A stretch of 64,000 nt of DNA from Rhyzopertha dominica (Eukaryota > Arthropoda > Insecta > Coleoptera > Bostrichidae): positions 55,446,023-55,510,022 of the forward strand of contig QCXZ01000003.1 in assembly GCA_025024175.1 (NCBI GenBank), given 5' to 3'. The translations under genes and the position numbers were made by a program. The notes beneath the pieces are model-generated. The model saw only the letters and a list, made by a program, of their open reading frames with translations. It ran no database searches and was not told where the DNA came from. Numbering within the stretch: the stretch's first letter is position 1; the number at the start of each line of letters is the position of its first letter. Shown here one piece after another: positions 21,801-34,400 of this stretch.

Positions 21801-23692
21801 AGCGACGAAAAGTATGGCGACGACTAGAACAAAGGTACAAAGAAATGTACACCAAAATGGAGCTGTGGAGAAGGGACTTCAAAAACATCGAGGGCAATTA
21901 TGGTACTGGGATTGTAGCTTTTTTCTTGTTTATTAAATGGCTATTTTATCTTAACATCTCCTTATGTCTGCTGGTTTTGGTTTTTGTGGTATTGCCAACA
22001 ATTCTACTCGACACCAGTAGCAAAACAGAATGTACTGGTGATATAAGCTCACAAGAGTGCTGTTCCGCAGTGTACTTCAATCAGACCCAGAGTGACAGTT
22101 CCATCTTGCTGGATTTAGTACAAGGTACTGGATCTATTGAACGCACATTGCTNTTCTATGGGTTTTATTCGAATGAAACTCTTATATATAAACTGCAACA
22201 TGCGCCTTTGTATTACAACCTACCGCTGGCTTACATCTGTGTTACACTCGCTTGTTTTATAATCTCTTTGCTTGCGATTGTTAAATCGGCAGCCAGAGGA
22301 TTTAAAGAACGACTGGTTGAAGGTGAAGGCCAGTTTTACCAATACTGTAATTTGATTTTTGGAGGTTGGGATTATTGTATACATAACGAAAAGTCTGCTT
22401 CCATTAAACATAAGGCGATCTATAATGAGATTAAGGGACTTTTAGAAAGTGAGAGACTAGAAGAAGAGAGACAGAGTCGAACACGGCAAGAGAAAGTGAG
22501 ACTGTATTTTATAAGAGGCTTGATTAATTTTATTGTTTTGACGGTGCTAGCAGGCTGCGGAGGATTAATATATTTTGTATTTAATGTTGCCACAGAGAGG
22601 CTGAAAGAATTTGAGGAAGATGTAAACGGCACATCTTACACCACTGGATTAGGAAATGTGGAGCAGTTAGTCTACGAGTTCATGCCATCATTAACCATAG
22701 TCCTTTTGAACGTGATAGTTCCACTAGTTTTTAAGTATTTGGTTGTATTTGAAAGGTACAGTCCGATTTTTGTTATAAGATTGTCTTTAGTGCGTACTGT
22801 ATTTTTGAGGTTGTCTTCCTTAATCGTGTTATATGCATCGTTATACAGCAAAGTGTCTTGTCCATTAACCGAAACAGACGTTTGTGTTGGTTCTTGCAGA
22901 AATACTCCTACTTGCTGGGAAACTTATGTTGGTCAACAGTTCTATAAACTCGTACTCACTGATTTTGCTACAAACATTATCATCACGTTTCTCTTTAATT
23001 TTCCAAGGGCATTAATTGATCGAAATATTGACAGTAGGTTTGCTCGTTTCATAGGTGAGCAAACCTTCGATTTGCCTAAACACGTATTAGATGTCATGTA
23101 TTCACAAACACTTTGTTGGATCGGTTCATTTTTTATGCCACTCTTGCCCTTTATCAGTGTGATTAGCTGTTTCCTCATGTTCTACATAAAGAAGTTTGCT
23201 TGCCTCATCAATTCGAAACCCAGTTCTACAATTTATCGAGCTTCACGATCGAATTCCATGTTCATGGTGGTTTTGTTAGTTTCTTACACATTTTGTGCCC
23301 TTCTTCCGATAGCCTATGCAGTAGCAGAGCTTGTACCTTCCAGATCATGTGGACCCTTCCGTGGACTGCCCAGTGTATGGTCCATTATACAGCAAACTTT
23401 CTCTCAAATGCCACAGGAGTTACAAAGTATAGTATCGTTTCTTACCACAGCGGGCTTTGCAGTTCCACTGTTAATAATTTTACTGCTGTTATTATATTAC
23501 TATAATGCAGTCAGTTCTGCTAACCGACACATGGTTGTAGTGTTAAAAAACCAGCTAGTTCTGGAAGGGCATGATAAACAATTTTTGCTTGATAGACTGA
23601 GCATGTTTATTAAGCAACAACAAGAGCAACAAAAGAGAATGAGGCATGCTGAAATGACGAGAGATGGTGAGAGAAATATTGCAAGCAATTAA
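15840..23692 (+). CDS. TMC: Transmembrane channel-like (TMC) protein, TMC5/7-like
   Basis: A complete three-exon gene: 15840-16005, 16227-16468 and 21755-23692, joined in frame with GT-AG borders to about 781 residues. TMC proteins are polytopic membrane proteins of the TMEM16/OSCA-like superfamily; some form mechanotransduction channels. The soluble N-terminus includes TTWEEIMRIKAMPVPM and a basic cluster (LEQLKWKRRKVWRRL). About nine or ten hydrophobic segments follow in the last exon, for example LPLAYICVTLACFIISLLAIV and LTIVLLNVIVPLVFKYLVVF. The TMC signature is clear: CWETYVGQQFYKLVLTDF. Several Cys residues sit in the first extracellular loop. The start at 15840 was chosen as the first Met of the conserved frame. 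The last exon is one uninterrupted 1.94-kb block. The N at 22153 falls in a CTN codon, so that residue is still Leu. The family call is firm; the subfamily is tentative. Confidence 0.93.
17406..17579. repeat. Compact palindromic MITE
   Basis: A 174-bp element in TMC intron 2 with 47-bp terminal inverted repeats (17406-17452 against 17533-17579), 45 of 47 positions identical. The arms contain GTGGTTAACCAGACCCCCTG. The core is about 80 bp. No clear target-site duplication is seen. The larger, older element at 3449-4092 has related ends. Confidence 0.85.
17600..20398. other. TMC intron 2, unassigned part
   Basis: AT-rich intron sequence. I see short ORFs only and no transposon termini that I can pair. 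Confidence 0.4.
20399..21679 (-). mobile_element. P-like THAP transposon remnant, copy 1
   Basis: The element is bounded by the 12-bp inverted termini CCAATTGGGTAT (20399-20410 and, inverted, 21668-21679). Subterminal inverted blocks around GACGTCA and CGCCAAAACGC lie near 20550-20590 and 21494-21545. A minus-strand ORF at 21142-21348 begins with a THAP-like zinc-finger start (KCCFVHGY, KIFVTFPRDYERLKK, FFCGEDHL); the second finger Cys appears replaced by Tyr. P-element transposases begin with such a THAP domain, and the remainder is missing, so this is an internally deleted, inactive copy. It ends 75 bp before the acceptor of the last TMC exon. A second copy lies inverted at 30541-31298. Confidence 0.7.
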
Positions 23693-24440
23693 AACAGCTA
23701 ACCTGGAACTGTTGCATATCCTGTTTTAATAGTTTCTATATTTGCATTTTTACTCAGTTTTTGAGTTTATTCATTGCTCAAATTTTGACCAATTTTGTAT
23801 GCAAGTTCAACATTTTATTGCAACAAAGTACAACTGTAGTTTATTTTGTACAGTATTTGCCAAAAAGAAACCTGCCACATAATATATTTTAACTAGATCT
23901 CCACTATGCAAGTCTGCCAGAGCAAATTATATTGTATTTAATATTGATTAAGTATAATATTTATATAAGATATATTGTGATTGTTTTCTAAGTCATTGTT
24001 TTGGAATATGTATTATGCATTTTAGGTTACTATTTTCTAGTCCATTGATACTTGTCACCATTGTAGATTTTATAAAGTTTGTAGTAATTATAGCTATTAT
24101 ATCATGTAGTCCTGATATTTATGAAATATATGATCTGTAAGAATTTTTTTGCATATTTATATAAACAATACAAGGCCATTGATTTGTGATGTATTTTTGT
24201 TGAGTAATTATTAATGTGTTGGTATAAAAGAACATTATTTCTTCCATCATTAAACAGAAAAGCTGTTTCATTTTCAATTTTTAAACAATACAACCTAGTT
24301 ATTTTCAAAACTGGTGAACTTATACCAGAGGTGCAAATTTTTTCATGGAATTAAATTTGACGATTGTGAAACGTACAAAAATTTCAAATAACTTAAATCA
24401 AAAGAAGACAGAACCATTTGAGAGCATAACAAAATAAATA
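23693..24440 (+). other. Probable TMC 3' untranslated region
   Basis: AT-rich sequence downstream of the TMC stop codon. The first canonical AATAAA that I find is at 24433-24438, so the exact 3' end is uncertain. Confidence 0.4.
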
Positions 24441-24854
24441 GAAATTATGTTTTGTTACTTAAATAATTAGTTTTTGACACACAAATTGATTGTTTCAAAT
24501 ACAATGGTATAAATATTATTAACTGATAGCGAATTTGGTTATTGGTTTAATACAATGAATAATAATACAAAATTTTTACAATTTTCAAGGACTTGTGATG
24601 GCTTTCCTCGTCAAGTTTCTTTTATTTCTTGGTGACCAAATTTCTCTTTCATTTGATGTATTAGTCGATATAATTTTTGTTCTTAAAAATGTAAACAGTC
24701 ACTATACAACGACCCCTTAACTGATGATATAAATATGATATTATTCCATGTTGTAAAGAATGAAATGTGAAAAATATAAGGTGTACAGGGTAAAAATTGT
24801 TAACTAGCAAGTTTTTTCTTAAAATTTTATCAAACTATAAACCTTCTTTATATT

Positions 24855-25336
24855 CAGAGTGTCCTCAAAATACACCGACAACATTTGACAGGTGATAGAA
24901 TATGCAATTATAAAAACTTTTTTCAAATAAAAAAAATTCTGAAATTCTGTCTTTGATATACAGGATGATTTTTTAAGACTATTACTGAACTATAAAAGAT
25001 ATCCATTTTAAATTTGGTGGGAATCAAGGGCATAAGGTACTATAAAATGTTCTATTAAAAAGGAAGGGGGGTATGCATTACCCCAGCACACGCCACTAAT
25101 GCTTTAAAAACCTTGTGATTACTTTTTTTATTGTACCTTATGCCGTTATGATTCCCACCATATTTAAAATTTATATCTTTTATAGTTCAGCAATAGTCTT
25201 AAAAAAACTGTTTTAAAATTCATTTTAAACACCCATCAAAATAAAGCGTTTTCGAAATTGTTTTTATTAGAAGAAACTTTTTAAAATTGTGCTTTCTATC
25301 AGCTGTCAAACGTCGGTGTATTTCGAGGACACCTTG
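24855..25336. repeat. Family D foldback MITE, copy 1 (upstream of fibrillarin)
   Basis: Terminal motifs CAGAGTGTCCTC (left) and, inverted, CAAGGTGTCCTC (right) enclose 482 bp that is largely self-complementary. For example, the stretch with ggtgggaatcaagggcataaggtac near 25017-25040 mirrors gtaccttatgccgttatgattcccacc near 25134-25160. It ends about 300 bp before the fibrillarin start codon. Other copies are at 29867-30340 and 53893-54327. Confidence 0.8.
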
Positions 25337-25631
25337 AATATTATATATGCACAAGGGTGTGTATAAAACAGTAAAGGTAGTCAAATTGGCGACAAGTAGC
25401 TAAATTTGGCAGCCCAGCAATATAGGGCATTAGTAGGGTTTTTTATTTTCTGTATTTGGTATCACTGGTCTAACCTAACAAAATAATAACTTAACCTCAA
25501 CAGTTAGCGTCGCTGTTGCTACAAAGGCTGATTTGTGAAGCACGTGGTTTAAAGTGTATTTTTATAGAACACACAAAAACACAAATTACCTATATAAAGT
25601 TTTCTGATATAATTTTAATAAACTTGCAGTA

Positions 25632-28600
25632 ATGGGAAGACCAGGTGAGTAATAAATCGTGCAGTATGTTACTGATTAAATTGGCAATTCCATTTGTAAT
25701 TATTTGAACAATGAAATCACATATAATCACCGTATTTCACAGGATTTTCTCCCGGAAACAGGGGTGGTGGCGGTAGAGGTGGTTTTGGAGGTCGTGGGGG
25801 CGGCGGTGGCCGTGGAGGATTTGGTGGTAACAGAAATAGTGGTGGTGGTGGTAGTGGCGGACGACCNAGTTTCGGCAGGGGTGGCGGCGGCGGACGACCA
25901 AGTTTCGGTAGGGGCGGCGGAGGCCGTGGAGGAGGCAGGGGTGGACGTGGTGGCGCGAAAGGTGGTGGCTTCAAAGGAGGAAAAACGGTAGTGATAGAAC
26001 CGCACAGGCACGAAGGAGTTTTCATAGCTAGAGGAAAGGAAGATGCACTTGTTACGTTGAATCTCGTTCCTGGTTCGGACGTATATGGAGAGAAACGGAT
26101 ATCTGTCGAAGTAAGTTTGTATCTAAACATAGTCACATGCAGATTCATTTTACATAGTTACTTTGTTATGCAATGTTTGATTATTAGCTTGCTGACACTT
26201 TTAATTTTTTAGTAAGATATGGTACATGACATTCGTTGAAAGACATTCTATTCAAAACCCTTGGAAAACTGCAACAGATACAAAAAAAAACTTACTTAAA
26301 CAAAAAATTCAGAGAATAAAATATGATGTAAAAAAAATCCGCTGTGTCATATATGTATCTGCATTTGTTTAGGCAGGACATAGTATTCAAAATGTCTCAG
26401 TGTCGTTACATAAATGCGACTTTCATAAACATATAGGTACATCAACATTGAGTTTGAAAATCGTGATGTTTCATAAACATCCTAAACCATATGATACACG
26501 ATAAGCTGAAAATTTTGTGTCGATGTTTTCAGAACTGCTTATTTGTAGTTCACTTGTACATTATGGCATGTTAGAGCGACAAACTATAGGTAATCGGCAG
26601 TCCTAAAGAAAAGATTTCGTCAGTCGAATTTAACCCCGACCTTCTGTGATGTCTCAGCACTTCTCTGAAAATAAGGAAGTTGTTTTGTTGCATCTTGTAT
26701 AATTTTACTTGTGGTTGCTACTGTAGTGCGCTCTAGAACTAAAAGTGTGATAGAAATGAGGGGAAGGGCAACCTTGGTGTGAAGTGTGTAGCGGGATGCA
26801 AAACAGTCGGCGGTTGGCTGCAGCGGTGTGAGGTTCGCTGTATGGCCTGACGCTGAACAGTGTTTTGATACTGTAATTCTGTGGTGTTTCTTGTTGGCTA
26901 TGTTTAGTGGAGGGTGGATTGAGTTAAATATATATAAACTAGAGAAATTGCGAGTGTTTTTCATACCAGCCTACGAACCCATAAAAAGGTCTGTGCCCTG
27001 AGACCAAGAGTATCATAGCACTACTGAAAACATTTCTCTTTGCACAGGCAAACTACATTAGCTGCTACTGATTTTAGTATTTAAAAGTAATAGAAATTGC
27101 TTTGTTTACTTTTTTAGTCTCTTTTCAATACTTGTTTCCAAAGAGGTAATTTTTCTCTGGCTTTAATATCTGTAATAAATAAGATATTTATTTCAAAATG
27201 TACCATTACGTTAAAACAAGTGTGTCCCTTGATAGATTTTTGTCAATTTTTTTATGATTTCGAACAAGATGCTTTAATACGATTATGATTGTATAACCTA
27301 TAAATGTCAAACAAGAACAGAACCAAAACACACAAGATGAGTAGTAATTGCGTTTCTGGTAATTTCTAAAGTACAAAACACTGCAACCAACCGTAAAACA
27401 TAACTTGTCCTGTTGGCCACAGCGCCTCGCCGGAGCTTGTATCGTGTTAACGAGGATGTTTATGTATCGCCCTGTTACCTTCAAAATGTCGCTATAGCCG
27501 CTTGAAATTGTTTCTTTTCTTGTAATAGCTCTCATGTATTTTATTTGATTGGTCTGAAATTTGGAAAGATTCGTGGCGAGAATATGGTATGGTGTAGCTG
27601 ACATATTTTGTTTAGTTGTCTATATTTGAAGGCCTGTGTGGAGGTTTTACTACATTATTTGGAGTTTTAATACTGTTGTTTGTACTAAACCACAAGTCCC
27701 TATGCTAAATTGCGAGTCTTGGCTCTTAATAGTGTCCTGTATCCCTTGAATTAAGTCATTTTACTCCTATTTGCAGAAATGTCGAGCCATAGTTTTATGC
27801 TATCACAAACATTATCAGAAAAAGAAAAAAATAATTTGTTCAGGATGCTCAGTTTTTGCCGTGTTGTAATAAAAACTAGAGAGTTAGGTTAAATGTCTTA
27901 TATTTGTAACAACGAAGTTGATATGTACCAACTCAAAGAAATAAAAATAAATATAAGTATATTATTAAAAACCACAAGAGATATATGTTTCACAGTTTCA
28001 AAATTTATTCAAAGTTTATTCTAATCAGTAAAATACTTTTCTTTTGCTTTTACCTTTGTTGTGTATTGCTGCTTTGATAATTTATTTTAATAAATAATGT
28101 ATAATGTACTTTTAAAAACATATTTCTGTTGAATTAAATAAAATATATTGTAGGTATATGTTAACAAGGTATACACAGAAATGTTTAATTTTAACCTTCT
28201 CTTTCGCAAGTGTGATATAAAAGTAATATAATGAGACTAATTGCAGGTACTTTTATTTTTTTAGAATGAGGGCGAAAAAGTTGAATACCGCGTGTGGAAT
28301 CCATTCAGAAGCAAGCTAGCGGCCGCAATATTAGGTGGAATCGATAAAATTCATATGGCACCTGGTAGTCGTGTGCTTTACCTGGGTGCAGCTTCAGGAA
28401 CGACAGTTTCACATGTATCTGATATAGTAGGTCCTGAAGGACTCGTCTATGCAGTAGAGTTCTCACACAGATCAGGTCGGGACCTCATCAATGTAGCCAA
28501 GAAACGAACAAACATAATTCCTATAATAGAGGATGCAAGACATCCCCATAAATATCGCATGCTGGTTGGGATGGTTGATACGATATTTGCAGATGTTGCG

Positions 28601-28858
28601 CAGCCTGATCAGGCCAGAATAGTTTCGCTTAATGCCCAGCATTTCTTGAAGAATGGCGGACATTTTGTGATATCAATCAAAGCCTCTTGTATTGATTCAA
28701 CTGCACAGCCTGAAGCAGTTTTCGCTTCAGAAGTCAAGAAATTGCAAGCTGACAAGTTGAAGCCACAGGAGCAAATTACACTTGAACCTTATGAAAGAGA
28801 TCATGCCGTTGTGGTGGGGATATTTAGACCACCCCCGAAAAATAAAAGCCAGGAGTAA
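25632..28858 (+). CDS. Fib: Fibrillarin, rRNA 2'-O-methyltransferase
   Basis: A complete three-exon gene: 25632-25644, 25743-26110 and 28265-28858, giving 324 residues, normal for the family. Fibrillarin is the catalytic subunit of box C/D snoRNPs in the nucleolus and methylates rRNA 2'-hydroxyls using S-adenosylmethionine. The N-terminal roughly 80 residues are a Gly/Arg-rich (GAR) domain with RGG and GGRG repeats. The methyltransferase fold follows, with the start [20 protein letters not shown], the SAM-binding motif [17 protein letters not shown], the motif [10 protein letters not shown] and the segment [12 protein letters not shown]. The conserved Lys-Asp-Lys-His catalytic set appears intact. 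The first exon encodes only MGRP plus one base. The N at 25867 falls in a CCN (Pro) codon. A polyadenylation signal AATAAA is at 29058-29063. Confidence 0.97.
26400..27650. other. Fibrillarin intron 2: block less AT-rich than its flanks, origin unknown
   Basis: Within the 2,154-nt intron, roughly 26580-26960 and 27210-27600 are less AT-rich than the flanks and carry minus-strand ORFs of 114 and 132 codons. Neither shows a domain that I recognise. They may be remains of an old retroelement. I looked for box C/D pairs typical of intron-encoded snoRNAs and did not find a convincing one by eye. Confidence 0.3.
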
Positions 28859-29866
28859 ACAAGCTGCAATTTTGTTTTGTACAATTAAGTCTGCGGTAAT
28901 TTGATTTCAGTATGATGATGTAATTTTGAATTGAATGCATTACCAACTAAGTCCTTTGGTGTAAGTGATTTGTTATATAATTATTTGCTCTTTGTTTAAT
29001 TATCCTCATAGTTTATATGCAGCTTGATTGTAAACAGTGCAGCAGATAATCTTGAATAATAAATCCGTCTGTGTAATTTGCTATATTACATGGTGCTTTA
29101 ATAACGCATTCACTGCTTAATTTGAACATGTCATCATGCATGTGTCCAGAATTTTTTTGTAAATATGTTTTATAAATTAACTTCATAACATAAAAACACA
29201 CTCGACTTGTTTTAGTACCATATTTTTTCCCTTATTTTCATTTCCAATGAATTCATACTTATAAGTAAATGTCATCAGACTAGTACCATTACTATCAAAG
29301 CTTTATTTCGTCTTGTTCATGGTGGAAAATTACGCTTTTGTAGTTTTGCAAAATTGGGACATTTGGTGGGTATTTTCACAATTTTGTGATAAATATGTGG
29401 GGTAAAAGCTAATACTAATACCTAAAGACACTTGTTGCAAAAAAATTATTCAGTGTGAAGGAAATAAAAGATAAGTAGCCACAACAATATACAAAAAGGT
29501 TTGAACTAGGTATTGGTATTAAATGTACGAGTTTAAAAATTGCTAACTTTTTCCAAAAAAAAAGTAAAGTATCATGGAAAGACAATATAAAACACTGAGG
29601 TGTGTTGACGTCACGGTCAAAAAATTAAAATAGAATTTTTTTGTAGTTGCTAGCATATATTTTGCATCTTTAACTTGCAAAAAGAAACTTAATGCCAAAA
29701 AATGATAGCTGATATTACTAGCTGCTATTTATAAAAAAAATACACTTCAAATTCATTAGCATATGATTTTTCTGAAGGACTGGATATTGTATGTAGTCAC
29801 TTCTTCACTCAATAGCTAGTCGTAAAGTCATGTAGTGGTGTGCACAATCATCATACAGGTTATATA

Positions 29867-30340
29867 CAGGGTGTCCTCGAAATACACTGACAATGTTTCA
29901 CAGGTGATAAAAAATGCAATTTTAAAAACTCCTGATTACAAAATTTTCAAAAAACACTTGGTTTTTAATATACAGGGTGTTGATATTGAATTTTAAAAAT
30001 TATTTTTTAAGACTATTCCTGAACTAAAAGATATCAATTTCAAATTTGATGGGAATCATAACGGCATAGGTTAAAATAAAAAAAAATAAACGGAGGGCTG
30101 GGGGGTTTCTATAGCACCAGTAGCGTGTGCTGGGGTAATGCACCCCCCCCCCCCCATTAATAGATCTTTTAGGTTTGTGGATTTTTATACAAAACTAATA
30201 CAGTTTTGTAATCTCTAATCAACTCTAAATAAAACGTGTTTGAAATTTGCTGTAAAACGACTCATTCGTGCCAAAAAATAGATTTTTTGATTGAAATGCA
30301 TTACACCCCCTGTGGGGGAATTTTAAGGGATTACACCTTG
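29867..30340. repeat. Family D foldback MITE, copy 2 (downstream of fibrillarin)
   Basis: The left terminus CAGGGTGTCCTCGAAATACA follows TA. The right terminus is CAAGGTGTAATCC when read inverted. The interior shares the ggtaatgca and ggtgggaatc-like segments of copy 1 and includes a run of about 13 C near 30145. The right arm is partly degraded. Confidence 0.7.
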
Positions 30341-30540
30341 AATATCTGGTACTGCTTTATTAAAGAAATACATTAACATTTGTATTTTGAAAGGAAATTT
30401 GAAGTATCTATTTTTTTCTTTCATAGCAACCTTATTAATTAAAAGTCATTCTGCACACCCCCATTATTTTGTGAAATCACAAAAATGTTGTTGAAACTGA
30501 CAAAGCTAGAAAAGTCATAGAAAATGCAATTTAAGTTTAA

Positions 30541-31298
30541 GGTCACTAGTTTTCATTTTGTTATGGCTGGAAGAGGATATGGAAAATTATATGCGTTTTA
30601 AGCTGATAGGGGGAAATGTTATAATAAAGACATTGTTCCTCATATATTCAACTGTCAGCCAAACCGGAAACGAGCCGCAAGTACCCCCGAAAATAAATGG
30701 CAATTTATATTTATTCTGACCTCTAAAATAAATGTCAAATTTAGGGTACATTTTTGATTCTCACTTTTTTATGTTTACAAATAGTATGTTTCCAGCAACC
30801 CATTGTGATTAAATTTTCAATGCTACGTTAATTTTACAATAAGTTCACTGTTGCTTTTACTTTCCTTATCTCTGCCGCGTTGAACCCACAGAAATCTTAT
30901 TTATTAATATAATAATCATAAATATACGATTTCTGTGGTTGAACCGCTCGTGCTTCACAAATTCCATAATCATGAACATGTCTACGGTCGGGAGATTATT
31001 TGAAGACACCCTACGCCACAAAATGAACTGATGAATTGACGGACTGACGCTAACGTATGACGCGCAGAGGCGCAGACCTCAGATATAAACAAGCGGCCAT
31101 TAACAAGGCACCTGACGTCACGGCCAATATGTTTGCGTTTTGGCGGTCACTTTAAATATTCACATTTTGATACATTAAAAACACACCTTACGATCCATTT
31201 TTTCGATTTCATAAGCTGTCACAGCTGTTTTGTGTAATATACGCTACCTATTAATACGCAATTTAATAAAATATAAGTACATGGCAAATACCCAATTG
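30541..31298 (+). mobile_element. P-like THAP transposon remnant, copy 2 (inverted)
   Basis: This matches 20399-21119 in opposite orientation across its length: shared ccaattgggtat-type terminus, the GACGTCA/CCGCCAAAACGC block, and the cggaaacgagccgcaag region. It stops before the part that encodes the THAP domain in copy 1. It begins about 200 bp beyond the dynein stop codon. It is interrupted by a 51-bp insertion at 30887-30937. Confidence 0.75.
30887..30937. mobile_element. 51-bp inverted-repeat insertion with 8-bp target duplication
   Basis: Perfect 10-bp inverted termini CACAGAAATC (30887-30896) and GATTTCTGTG (30928-30937) enclose AT-rich sequence. The flanks are the direct repeat GTTGAACC (30879-30886 and 30938-30945). 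The homologous place in the other P-like copy (about 20768) has a single, one-mismatch copy of this octamer and no insert, so the empty site is visible. An 8-bp duplication is usual for hAT and P superfamilies. Confidence 0.8.
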
Positions 31299-31497
31299 TG
31301 ATTCAATGGGAAATTTTGATGCTTACCTGTGCAATTAAGAATCATACTCTCACCACTTGATTTTTTGTAGCGTTCTGTTGTATGTCATCAAATTAAATGC
31401 TTTGTATAAAAATTCCGTTTAATTCATGTTATAACATTAAAATTAAAATACCTAATTAATACAGCAAAATATCACAGAAAAATAAAATCACAAATCC

Positions 31498-34400
31498 TCA
31501 GTTTGTAAGCTGAGTCAGCAAAGCAGTTCCTTTTAATATCCAATAGCTCTGCTCCTCAATCGATGGTAAAAGTACAGCAATAACAAAATTTGTACTGTGC
31601 CCAGTGGTCGACAGTACCCCAGCTCTCACTGAAGTTTTGTAAAGCGGTGTAACATATCTTTTGTCCTTTTCTGGCATCTTTGTCTTCGGTATCATCATTA
31701 CAGCTGGTAATGGAGGATTTACTTCTCCTGTGAAAATATTCAAGGTGTTTTAAAACAGGGCAAAAATATGAAAAAATAATTTCTGAGATGCAGAGTTTTA
31801 CAGATAGAAATGTTTAAGTGTGAGAGGAAACGGCAACATGGCAAAGTAATTCATACAATGTAAAGTGCTTAGTAATAAGGCAATAAATGCTCAAAATTTT
31901 GCCCATTAAATTTGACACACGGATGCTTCTGCTTCTCTGAACACCGTCTAGCATTTCTGGATTAACTTCAATTATTCTCTGGTATCCACAGTCAGGCACT
32001 GTACGGTACATCATGTTCTTGATGAGACCCCACAAGAAAAAATCTAATGTAATCAGATTGGGTAATTGTGGGGACCTAGCAATAGGACCACCCTAACCAA
32101 CCCATCTCTTCATGTAATTTTCACGATGCCATTGTCTAACTTACAAGGAATAATGTGCTGGTGTGCGAGCTAATTGCTACTACTCATAATTTTATAACGG
32201 TCCAAGAGGAACATCGTCAAGCTGATTTTGAAAGTTAATTTGCAAGAATTTAAGAAAATTATTTCCGTTGCTGTGGTCAAGCAAAAACAAGCAGTCAATT
32301 AATTTATTATTATTATTATTTATTACTCTGGAACGCTTTCTCTAAAGTCTAAATAACGCAACTCCAAAACTTTTGTTTGCTGCAATTCTATCCTGCATCC
32401 AATGGCAAGTTATTTTGTCTGAGGGCCTGAACTTTGTGCAATAAAAGGGGTGATAATATTCAGCTCTTAAGACACACTGAATGCTTTGTTTTCCAAAATA
32501 ACTAAAAAAACTCGCATGTTAAAGCGTGCATTTAAATTAGCAGCTGTACTGTGCACACACATTCATTAATTAGAGTGATTTGAAACAACTGCACATGAAT
32601 TCTCAAAGGTATTAACAACTAACTGGATTAATTATTCAAGTATTTAATAAGCATATTACTATTAATAAGAATATTTTTGTTTTTCAATACCAAAACATGA
32701 ACAGTACATTGAATATCAGTCTAATGATCTCTTATTAGATTTGAAAACTCACTATATATTGTAAGAAAACATCTAGAGGACATATTTTCTTTTAATTCTC
32801 TGTGCATGAAAATGGAACACTTAGTATTATTTAATGTAGCTATACAGTGTGTCCCGCATTATGTGGGCGACGTTTCGGAATCTGAAAAGTGGTGGTTATT
32901 ATTATTTGAATTGGAAGCCATTAAAATGAAGCAAACATTATTTCAATAACTACTTTGGGAGGGTGGTAACCCCCCACATTTTAACCCTTAACTTTAAAAA
33001 CAAGTAAGTATTTTTCTCAAAAATATGTGTTCTTTTAATTTTTGAGCCTTGTAAACAAAAAACAGCACTCTTTGTTCATGTGGCTAAAATTGACCCTTTC
33101 GAAGAAAATTATGGTTGAATGTTAGGGTTTTGTTTTTATCAAATTGGCTGTGACAAATAATAAATACTGTGATTGATCACTTCTCATATCTGTAAAAATT
33201 TTAAAATAAAATTCATAATTGTTACAATTAGCCGGGAAATTGCTGCAACAAATGGGCGGACCTTCAAAAAAGGCACACGCTTTCAGGGATCCAGATTTTG
33301 ACGAAACAGTTTTAAATTGGTTTAATGAAGTAGAAAGTGATACCGGTGATATTGACGATGTCCTAGATGAAAATTTGCAAATCTGATCACGACAGTAACT
33401 TTGAACAATCGGCAAGCAGTGATGATGAAAGTGAAATGTCAACTATAGTAAATCCGATGGTGAACGGTTTTTTTGTAACTTTGTAACCTCTTTAAACATG
33501 TACCATATAATAAAAGTATTAAAACTATACCAGTGCTTTGTTTACTCACTTGTATTGAACATACTGCAATTTAAAGCACACTTCAAAACAACTAGTCCTG
33601 TCATCAACCATTTTATATATTTTTTTGTTATCATATAATTTAACAATAGTACAATAACCCAAAGATGAACAAAAAAACTGCTGCAAATTGAATCAATACT
33701 TCCACATCCAATTGTCAAAATGGCATTTACGCTTTTATTTCTTATACTGTACGATTAGTAATAAGATTTTGAGCATTTTGTCTCTCAACACATTTTTTAT
33801 AAGACAAAGTCCTCGTGATATTAGCAAAAATATATAAATTTTAAAATCGGTTTTTTCAAATACCTCGAAAATTATTAACTTAACAAAAAATTCTATATAA
33901 TACCAAAATTTTAAAAAAATCGTACGAGCAGGGACCAAAATAGGTTTTTTGGAAATATTTTGAAAATGTCAAAATTTTGAATAAAAGACACTTTTTGTGA
34001 GAAATTTTATTTTCTAATTTCGCCCCCTTCCCGATATCGTACTTAACACACAAACAATAGGTCGCTTTGGGTAGTTGAGATTTATACGTCTGCCAAAGTT
34101 CAAGTTCATATATTAAGTCTTTGAAAGTTGTGTATACAAACAAAACCAGACACACAGACAAGAAATTTTTTTTGCTTAAATTTTGTTTTTTTGCGTTTTT
34201 GACCATTTTAAAGCGAATGAGCAAATAAAAATTTTTGAAAATTTTTTTCGCGATACAATACTTCCCATCCGTTGGATGTGGAAGTAATATGGTTACAAAA
34301 TTTATTTAGAAAATTTTAGGTTTTTTGCCCTAATATATTTTGCCGTCTCCCAGACGGCACGTCCGCGTTTACGTTAGAAAACCCCACGTCTGCACTTAAG

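Noticed and set aside
22220..23688. Several ORFs of 60-100 codons on both strands within the TMC exon
   Set aside because: They overlap the TMC reading frame, and hydrophobic stretches arise by antisense complementarity. None has family motifs.
25717..26148. Long minus-strand ORF rich in Pro opposite the fibrillarin GAR domain
   Set aside because: It is the antisense of Gly/Arg repeats (GGN codons read as Pro), a shadow of the true exon.
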